A stretch of DNA of 11,971 nucleotides, from contig CAJOPK010000080.1 in assembly GCA_905236255.1 (NCBI GenBank), positions 1-11,971 on the forward strand. Reading direction: 5' to 3'. Below are positions 6,766-11,971 of this stretch, one piece after another. The translations under genes were made by a program, and so were the position numbers. Under the pieces are notes generated by a model. That model was not told the origin of the DNA and ran no database searches. It worked only from the letters and a program-made list of their open reading frames with translations. The stretch comes from an uncultured Selenomonadaceae bacterium. Its GTDB lineage: Bacteria; Bacillota; Negativicutes; Selenomonadales; Selenomonadaceae. The first letter of the stretch is position 1. Each line of letters opens with the position of its first letter.

Positions 6766-7805
6766 TAAAGTGCCAAATCAACATCAACGTGATTTTTTAC
6801 ATTTCCCGCTTGCAAATCTTCATCAATCGCGGCCACAAAATTTTTCACCGCATCGGATTTCCAAGCGTCAATTCCTTTTTCGGACCAAATATCCTTTATC
6901 GGCTTTTCCAAAACATTGCCGATGGTGAACGGTGCCATACAATCAAGCCGAAAATCTCCGTTCGGTCTGATTATACCGCCCGCATTTACCTCATTCATAT
7001 AACGCTCCATTTGAATTTTGAGTTCCGCCGAACGCTGAATTGTAATTTTGCCGGCATATTTTTTGCCGAGTTCCTCAATTTCTTCGTAAAGCAAATTTTT
7101 TTGATCTTCACTCAAAATAATTTCTTTATGCTCATAAGCGCGACCGCTCGGCATCACTTCACCCAAAATTATCGAATTTGCGCCAAGTTGATAAGCAAGA
7201 TTTATCATATCCTCAACAAACGGCAAATTTTTGGGAGTGACCGTGTGTGCAATTACCAAAGGAATCCCGACATCACTTATTTCAAGCGCGCCGTTTACCG
7301 CTTTTTCAAAACTTCCTTTAACGCCCCTGAACTCGTCATGAATTTCGGAGGTTGATCCGTCAATCGAAATTTGAAACCAAAAATAACGGTATTTCGCAAA
7401 TCTTTTGACTTTTTCTTTTGTGAGCAGGAGAGAATTTGTTATCACGACAAAACTCGTACCGTCATCGTGCAAAATATCCATAATGTCGAAAAGTTTGTCA
7501 CCCAAAAGCAAAGGTTCCCCGCCGGAAATTATGCATTGAAAAATTCCGCCGTCCGAAACAATTTGCCTTGAAAGTTCACACCATTTTTCCGGTGTCATCA
7601 AAGTTTCTCTGTCAACATCACCGGAGCGGTTGTAACAATGCTTGCATTTCAAGTTGCATTGTCCGGTAAGTTCAAACTGCAAAGTAATCGGATAATTGAA
7701 TTTTTTCGGATAAGCACCCAAATTTTGCAAAGCCGAAATGTTTTGTTTGACCGCCTGCAAATTTCGCTCGTCCAATGTTCGATACTTCTTGATATAATTC
7801 TTCAA
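6765..7805 (-). CDS. Radical SAM peptide-modifying enzyme with depleted SPASM-like C-terminus
   Basis: A 346-aa radical SAM enzyme. The 4Fe-4S/SAM motif is CNLKCKHCY (C50, C54, C57), preceded by ITLQFELTGQ. SGGEP (94-98) and the SIDGS strand (about 147-151) complete the SAM-binding barrel. The C-terminal region resembles SPASM proteins (RPNGDFRLDCMAPFTIGNVLEKPIKDIW) but keeps a single Cys (C289); the usual GxxxxC partner and the final CxxCxxxxxC group are missing, and the protein ends in an Asp/Val/Asn tail. It therefore probably lacks the normal auxiliary clusters, or borrows ligands. Start: TTG 7805, which overlaps the YkgJ stop as TTGA behind GGGAGATGGGG; a TTG at 7832 is possible but lacks an SD. 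With a PqqD-like RRE and two short peptides directly downstream, the likely job is post-translational modification of those peptides. With no Cys in them, epimerisation, C-C/C-O crosslinking or another Cys-free reaction is more likely than thioether formation. Confidence 0.85.
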   Translation of the reverse strand: MKNYIKKYRTLDERNLQAVKQNISALQNLGAYPKKFNYPITLQFELTGQCNLKCKHCYNRSGDVDRETLMTPEKWCELSRQIVSDGGIFQCIISGGEPLLLGDKLFDIMDILHDDGTSFVVITNSLLLTKEKVKRFAKYRYFWFQISIDGSTSEIHDEFRGVKGSFEKAVNGALEISDVGIPLVIAHTVTPKNLPFVEDMINLAYQLGANSIILGEVMPSGRAYEHKEIILSEDQKNLLYEEIEELGKKYAGKITIQRSAELKIQMERYMNEVNAGGIIRPNGDFRLDCMAPFTIGNVLEKPIKDIWSEKGIDAWKSDAVKNFVAAIDEDLQAGNVKNHVDVDLAL

Positions 7806-8068
7806 TTCCCCATCTCCCGAATTTTTTTGCAAAGTTCCTTAATCATTTTGTGAAAATCGGAAACGGTCATATCGGAATAAAAATTTTCGTAAACATATTT
7901 GCCGTTGCAGACGGGCGGTCTGTCGGGATAAATTTCGCATAAACTTTTTTCGGTCAGGTGTATGCAAACACCGTCGCCTCTGTCCAAATTTTTTATCGGC
8001 TCAACCAAATTTATGTGACGGCAACAGTTACCGCATTGTTTGCAATCATAAGGATAATACTTTTCCAT
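7802..8068 (-). CDS. YkgJ-family cysteine-cluster protein
   Basis: An 88-aa protein of the YkgJ (CxxCxxCC) family. Seen: CKQCGNCC (C9, C12, C15, C16), then GVCIHL (C35), LCEIYPDRPPVC (C44, C54) and a last Cys at 80. The CIHLxxxxCxIYxxRPxxC block is the family hallmark. These proteins are thought to bind zinc or an iron-sulfur cluster; no general function is established. Here it is the first gene of the operon, and its stop overlaps the TTG start of the radical SAM enzyme as TTGA, so the two are translationally coupled and probably made in equal amounts. Because that enzyme lacks most SPASM cysteines, this protein could supply cluster ligands or protect or deliver a cluster to it; this is inference. 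The ATG at 8068 follows GGAAGGAAA. Length is shorter than many YkgJ proteins, but both Cys groups are present. Confidence 0.82.
   Translation of the reverse strand: MEKYYPYDCKQCGNCCRHINLVEPIKNLDRGDGVCIHLTEKSLCEIYPDRPPVCNGKYVYENFYSDMTVSDFHKMIKELCKKIREMGN
7808..7818 (-). promoter_or_regulatory. Ribosome binding site deciding the TTG start of the radical SAM gene
   Basis: Read leftward, GGGAGATGGGG at the end of the YkgJ-like gene lies just upstream of TTGA, in which TTG is the start of the radical SAM gene and TGA the stop of the previous one. The GGAG core is 8 nt from the TTG. This is why 7805, not 7832, is chosen as the start. Confidence 0.6.
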
Positions 8069-8174
8069 GACCGTTTCCTTCCGATAATTGCAACAACTTT
8101 GACTTCACTTCCGTTGAAAAAGGTCAATGACGTTTTCGACAATCGGCAAATTATTCCCAAAATTCGCCGGAAGC

Positions 8175-8202
8175 ATTATAAAAAAAAAAAACGGCGTGTC
8201 AA
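8175..8202 (-). promoter_or_regulatory. Consensus sigma-70/A promoter of the radical SAM peptide operon
   Basis: Read leftward, TTGACA (8202-8197) and TATAAT (8180-8175) are both perfect matches to the consensus hexamers, with a 16-nt spacer. The spacer is mostly a T-run: 12 A residues in a row on the plus strand at 8180-8191. CGCCG (8165-8169) and CGGCG (8192-8196) form an inverted repeat around the -10 box and could be an operator. The predicted RNA start near 8168 gives a 5' leader of about 100 nt before the YkgJ-like gene; no riboswitch-like fold was recognised in it. Confidence 0.8.
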
Positions 8203-8256
8203 TCGAAAAATTCAGATAATTTTGCAACGGCTGTAGGATTACGATACATTCGTTAC

Positions 8257-8293
8257 AAAAAAATTCACCGACTTTAAAAATTTTTTCGGTGAA
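8257..8293 (-). terminator. Rho-independent terminator of the nirJ1-like gene
   Basis: Read leftward, TTCACCGA (8293-8286) pairs with TCGGTGAA (8271-8264) in a perfect 8-bp stem with a 14-nt A/T-rich loop, followed by a T7 tract (8263-8257). It lies about 40 nt after the nirJ1-like stop and before the promoter at 8175-8202, so the downstream peptide operon is a separate transcription unit. Confidence 0.85.
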
Positions 8294-8333
8294 AATGGGA
8301 TTTATGTTCGCCGGAGTAATAACAGCCGACCGG

Positions 8334-9512
8334 TCACGATTCTGTTTCTTCGTCGGTCAAATAGCAGGAAGGATCGGATTCCCAAAAATCGCCGGTAACC
8401 GCCTCAGCCCGCGTCCTAAAATTCCCGTTGCAATTATTCAAAAACTTGCACTTTGCACAGCGTCCCTTCAAAAGCGGCTTTCTGTTTTTCAGACCGGCAA
8501 GTATCGGATTGTTTTCGGTATCCGTCCAAATCTCGCCGAATTTCTTTTCGCGAACGTTACCGAAAGTGTGATGTTGAGTGAATTGATCCGGGTGAACATA
8601 ACCCAAAGGATCCACTTCGCCGAAAGCAATTCCGGAACGATTTCCGCCGTTCATCGAAATATATTTTTTTATCCGGGCGGCGGTTTCGTCGTCCCCGTCT
8701 TTCAATGCCTTCAAATACATATAAACGCCGTCGCAGTGATTGTCAACCGTCAAAATTTCCTTTTCAAGCCCGCGCTCCTCAAAATCTTTCGTCCGGCGAA
8801 TAATCGTATCCATGGCCGCTCGCGATTCTTCCGGAGTGAGGTCTTCGTTTGTCATCTTGTGACCGCGTCCGGAATAAACCAAGTGATAAAAACAAACGCG
8901 ATTTATTTTCTTTTCCTCTATAAAATCAAAAATCTTTTCAAGTTCTTCAAAATTGTGGCGGTTAATCGTAAATCGCAGACCGACGCGCTGACCGACGGCA
9001 ACACAATTTTCAATCCCGTGCATGGCAAGATTGTAAGCCCCTTTTACGCCGCGAAATTTGTCGTTCACCTCTTCAAGCCCGTCAAGAGAAATCCCGACGT
9101 AACCCACGCCGATCTCTTTAATTTTCCTTGCGACTTCCGGAGTAATCAAAGTCCCGTTCGTCGAAAGTGTCGGACGAACATTTTTTTTCGCGGCATATTC
9201 CGCAAGTTCAAAAAAATCCGGGCGAATAAGAGGTTCGCCGCCGGAAAACAACAATACCGGAACTTTAAATTCGGCAAGATCGTCGATAAATTTTTTGGCT
9301 TCGCCGGTCGTCAATTCGTCCGAATATTTTTTTGAATCGGATTCCATGTAACAATGCCGGCATTTCAAATTGCAGGTTTTTGTGGAATTCCAGACGACAA
9401 CCGGTCCCATGCCTTCAGCCGCGCCGGCAGTCATTTTGTGCGCATTTTTTGTATAGCGCAATTTGTCCCCGTAATAATCTCTCGCAAAAAGTAATTTTGT
9501 AACGCTTATCAA
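8334..9512 (-). CDS. nirJ1: NirJ1/AhbC-type radical SAM protein of haem biosynthesis
   Basis: A 392-aa radical SAM/SPASM protein. It has CNLKCRHCY (C47, C51, C54) preceded by GPVVVWNSTKT, SGGEP (90-94), VCFYHLVYSGRG, VHPDQFTQHHTFGNV and a C-terminal cluster group C352-xx-C355-x5-C361-x21-C383 ending CYLTDEE. The N-terminus MISVTKLL and these phrases match the NirJ1/AhbC group. AhbC removes acetate side chains from didecarboxysirohaem to give iron-coproporphyrin III; NirJ acts on the same tetrapyrrole in haem d1 synthesis. NirJ1 proteins of anaerobic Bacillota are assigned by similarity, and their exact reaction is less certain. The CGG usual after the third SPASM Cys is CNG here. No ahbA/B, nirD/L or nirJ2 gene lies in the window. 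The start is TTG behind GGAGGA at 9 nt. It follows the HAD gene by 42 nt, probably in one transcript. Confidence 0.85.
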   Translation of the reverse strand: MISVTKLLFARDYYGDKLRYTKNAHKMTAGAAEGMGPVVVWNSTKTCNLKCRHCYMESDSKKYSDELTTGEAKKFIDDLAEFKVPVLLFSGGEPLIRPDFFELAEYAAKKNVRPTLSTNGTLITPEVARKIKEIGVGYVGISLDGLEEVNDKFRGVKGAYNLAMHGIENCVAVGQRVGLRFTINRHNFEELEKIFDFIEEKKINRVCFYHLVYSGRGHKMTNEDLTPEESRAAMDTIIRRTKDFEERGLEKEILTVDNHCDGVYMYLKALKDGDDETAARIKKYISMNGGNRSGIAFGEVDPLGYVHPDQFTQHHTFGNVREKKFGEIWTDTENNPILAGLKNRKPLLKGRCAKCKFLNNCNGNFRTRAEAVTGDFWESDPSCYLTDEETES

Positions 9513-9554
9513 TTATTTCAATCCTCCGGTTTTTTTCGGCAAAACGGCAACCGA

Positions 9555-10199
9555 TTATTTTTTGATATTCTCCAGTGCTTCCGAAAGATTGTCAAAAATT
9601 CCGGCACACAATTTTTTCATTTCGTCTGTCGGCGGAGCGGTATCGACAACCATAATTGTCCGGCAACCCGCAGCCGCACCGCCTCTGATGCCGTTGTAAC
9701 TGTCCTCAAATACATAACATTCTTCCGGCGGCAATCCCAATTTTTTGGCGGCAAGCAGAAAAATATCCGGAGCCGGTTTTCCGTTTTCAACCATATCCGC
9801 ACCGACGACTTCCGAAAAATATTCTTCAAGTCCGGAAGTTTTTAAATTTCTTTTTATCATTTTCGTCGGGGAACTGCTTGCCACAGCCATTTTAAATCCT
9901 TCCGCCCGGAAGAATTCCAAAATCTCTTTTACGCCCTTCATTAAAATCAAATTCTCTTTTTTCTCGGTGGCTTTTTCGACACTGCCTTCGACTTTCTTCA
10001 AATATGCGCCGGCATTGATTCCGGGATAAAATTCGTCAATCAATTTCAAAAGACGTGATCTTCCCGATCCGCTTGCGGCTTCGGCAAGTGCAGGTTTTCT
10101 TTCGACACCGAAATCGTCCGCAACTTCAATCCAAAATTTTCTGTACAAAACTTCCGTGTCAAAAAGTGTTCCGTCCATGTCAAAAATTGCGCCCTTCAT
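9555..10199 (-). CDS. HAD-superfamily hydrolase, beta-phosphoglucomutase-like
   Basis: A 214-aa HAD subfamily I phosphatase or phosphomutase. All four HAD motifs are visible: motif I DMDGTLFDTE (nucleophile D7, acid D9), motif II ASSSP, motif III Lys in KPAPDIF, and motif IV FEDSYNGIRGG. The helical cap between motif I and II is of the beta-phosphoglucomutase/YcjU/GS1 type. Substrate is not predictable from sequence: members act on beta-glucose 1-phosphate, 2-deoxyglucose 6-phosphate, 5'-nucleotides, pseudouridine phosphate and others. The start is ATG 10199 behind AAGGGAG (8 nt); an in-frame TTG further upstream lacks an SD and is not used. It is the first gene of a leftward pair with nirJ1, diverging from hpf across a 214-nt gap. 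No obvious promoter could be picked out for it. Confidence 0.85.
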   Translation of the reverse strand: MKGAIFDMDGTLFDTEVLYRKFWIEVADDFGVERKPALAEAASGSGRSRLLKLIDEFYPGINAGAYLKKVEGSVEKATEKKENLILMKGVKEILEFFRAEGFKMAVASSSPTKMIKRNLKTSGLEEYFSEVVGADMVENGKPAPDIFLLAAKKLGLPPEECYVFEDSYNGIRGGAAAGCRTIMVVDTAPPTDEMKKLCAGIFDNLSEALENIKK

Positions 10200-10278
10200 C
10201 CGTAAAACTCCCTTCAAAAATCTTTATGACAAAAATATTCCGGACAACCGGCGAAAATCCTTCAAAGCAAAAAAATGT

Positions 10279-10380
10279 AATTGCCGATTTTCTTGCAGGA
10301 AAATCATAAAGTTGGCAGAAAAAGGCAATTCAACGGACGGGTTATCCGCAAACGTTTCGGAAAGATTTTAAGCGGATAAT
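10279..10380. promoter_or_regulatory. Inverted-repeat-rich leader/promoter region upstream of hpf
   Basis: Three inverted repeats lie in the gap between the HAD gene and hpf. GATTTTC (10286-10292) and GAAAATC (10299-10305) form a perfect 7-bp stem with a 6-nt loop. AATTGCC (10279-10285) directly before it matches GGCAATT (10324-10330). TTATCCGC (10342-10349) matches GCGGATAA (10372-10379) with a 22-nt loop that contains AAACGTTT. A weak rightward promoter (TTGCCG 10281-10286, 18 nt, CATAAA 10305-10310) would overlap the first repeat. These may be operators or hairpins in the hpf transcript. No T-run follows, so they are not terminators. Function is inferred only. Confidence 0.4.
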
Positions 10381-10413
10381 CGTTTAACGGGCTTGATTTG
10401 GGAGGAGATTTTT

Positions 10414-10962
10414 ATGGCAACATTCAACGTAAGAGGTAAAAATATCGAAGTCACTCAACCCCTCAGAGAATATGTGGAAAAAAGAGTAGGTAAGATCACA
10501 AAGTATTTTGACAATATTGATGAAATTTCGGTTTTGCTCACCGTTGAAAAAGGTCGTCAGATTGTCGAAGTTACCGCCGAAGTTCCGGGCGGACCGGTTC
10601 TGCGCGGCGAAGAGTCCACGATGGATATGTACACCTCGATCGACTTGGTCGTCGAAAAACTTGAACGCCAGATTCACAAGCAAAAGACCAAACTCGAAAA
10701 ACGTATGCGCGAAGGCGGTTTTAAAGCCGATGCCGTCGAAGATGCGCCGACTCGCGTGGATACCGGCGACGGAGCGGAAGAATATCCGATCGTCAAGACA
10801 AAGAGATTTGTCGTAAAACCGATGGACGTTCAGGAAGCCATTTTGCAGATGAACATGCTCAATCACAATTTCTTTGTTTTCCGCGAAGCAACGACCAACG
10901 AAATTTGCGTCGTTTACAAACGCGCCGACGGTGCTTACGGACTTTTGGAATCCGACAATTAA
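10414..10962 (+). CDS. hpf: Ribosome hibernation promoting factor, long form
   Basis: A 182-aa long-form HPF. These proteins bind the 30S subunit in the mRNA/tRNA channel and, through the C-terminal domain, pair two ribosomes into inactive 100S dimers when growth slows. The N-terminal S30AE domain (about 1-100) has the typical FNVRGKNIEVTQPLREYVEKR opening, given here in part, and the MYTSIDLVVEKLERQIHKQKTKL helix with its basic face. A linker (about 110-125) is rich in Asp, Ala and Thr. The C-terminal dimerisation domain (about 126-182) has VKTKRFVVKPM, EAILQMNMLNHNFFVF and VYKRADGAYGLLE, all family hallmarks. The ATG at 10414 follows GGGAGGAG; an in-frame ATG-like start upstream precedes the SD and is not used. 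It is a single-gene unit with inverted repeats upstream and a strong terminator downstream. Confidence 0.93.
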   Translation: MATFNVRGKNIEVTQPLREYVEKRVGKITKYFDNIDEISVLLTVEKGRQIVEVTAEVPGGPVLRGEESTMDMYTSIDLVVEKLERQIHKQKTKLEKRMREGGFKADAVEDAPTRVDTGDGAEEYPIVKTKRFVVKPMDVQEAILQMNMLNHNFFVFREATTNEICVVYKRADGAYGLLESDN

Positions 10963-11971
10963 AAGTTTTTGCGAACAAACAGACAAACGAAAAGCGGGAC
11001 TTTCGCCGGAAATTCGCCGGTGTCCCGCTTTTAATTTTGTCGATATGTGATTTATGAAATCTCTTCCAAATCTTCCGGATGTTTTTTGATGTAACTGACG
11101 TATTTATTGTACTCGTCCTCAAAAGATTTGTCTTCCGATTCCGCAAGCTGAAAAGACAGCAAAGCAACCGACATTATACGCGCAACTTCATGCGCGGCAA
11201 AAGTTTCCACAAGTCTTGAAATCGTGCGCGCCGTTTCGTCCAAAAGTTCGCGATCGTCATAATTGAAACGATTGAGCAACAAAAGATCAAACATCTGCTG
11301 TTCCAAAGGGGACCAACCGAGTGCCATACCCGCATTGGAGCGCGGGTTTCGATTGTGAATGTCAAAATCTTCGTCAACGTCATCAATCTCAGGAATATAA
11401 AGTTCATCATCTTCTTCAATCCGACGTTTTTCCATAAAGTTTCCCTCCCGAAAATCTTATGTTTCAAAATTCTTGCGTGCATTTTACTTGATAACCCGCA
11501 AAATGTAAAGACCGCCGGGAAATTTGCACAACTTTTCCCGTAAGTTAAAAATCATTCGCTGCAGAGTTCCGCCGCATTTATGCCGGCAGTATATCCGGTT
11601 GACCATGCCGCCTGTAAATTAAATCCGCCGGTAAATCCGTCAATGTCGGCAACTTCACCGACAATGAAAAGCCCTTCGACAATTTTTGACTGCATGGTTT
11701 TCGGATTTATTTCCTTTACCGAAACTCCTCCCGCCGTGACGATCGCCTCATCAATCGGGCGCGTTTTTGTCACGGTCAACGGCAAGGCCTGAAGAATTTC
11801 GACAAGCCGCAATCTTTCGGATTTTGTTATTTCGTCAACCGGTTTTTCTTCCGGCAAATATGACAGATCCAAAATCGGAGAAATCAATTTTCCGGGCAAA
11901 AGTTCGACGAGAGAGTTTTTTATTTTTCTGCCCTTGAATTTTTCAAAATCTCTCAAAATTCTTGCGTCAAG

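Overview
The window looks like the chromosome of an anaerobic, moderately low-GC bacterium. The best guess is Bacillota, class Negativicutes (Selenomonas-like). This rests on strong purine-rich Shine-Dalgarno sites, many TTG/GTG starts, a CarD-type RNA polymerase regulator, long-form HPF, a NirJ1/AhbC-type radical SAM haem enzyme and an HI0933-type flavoprotein. The placement is inference from gene content, not a search.

Layout. Positions 1-5710 are read rightward: the tail of a membrane protein, a TPM-domain protein and a small zinc-ribbon membrane protein, closed by a terminator. A second housekeeping run follows: a divergent ftsZ, tcdA, gpsA (4-nt overlap with tcdA), carD and a secreted protein of unknown function. 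A bidirectional hairpin terminator at 5731-5767 separates this from a leftward block (10199 to 5773). Upstream in that block are a HAD phosphatase and a nirJ1/ahbC-like radical SAM gene with its own terminator. Downstream is a compact operon driven by a near-perfect sigma-70-type promoter at 8175-8202. Further right, hpf is read rightward behind a leader rich in inverted repeats. It is followed by a leftward acidic protein of unknown function and the 3' part of an HI0933-family flavoprotein gene that runs off the window.

The most interesting part is the leftward operon 8068-5773. It encodes a YkgJ-type cysteine-cluster protein, a radical SAM enzyme with a depleted SPASM-like C-terminus, a 68-aa peptide, a PqqD-like peptide-binding protein (RRE), a 63-aa peptide and an HNH nuclease. 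The two short peptides flank the PqqD gene. Both begin with the pattern MK-x-(I/V)-Y-x-(K/R)-P-A-(V/I), matching the YxxP-type leader motif bound by RREs in several RiPP systems. Each then has an Ala/Gly-rich hydrophobic segment sharing PA-xx-AA-xx-G-x-A. Neither contains Cys or Trp, so thioether (sactipeptide/ranthipeptide) and Lys-Trp (streptide) chemistry are excluded. I read this as a two-peptide radical SAM RiPP system of a type I do not recognise. Its promoter has a 12-bp homopolymer in the spacer, which could make expression phase-variable. No exporter or leader peptidase lies in the window.

No tRNA, rRNA, CRISPR array or insertion sequence was seen. No gene-free stretch exceeds 300 bases; the largest gaps (8069-8333 and 10200-10413) hold the regulatory features listed.
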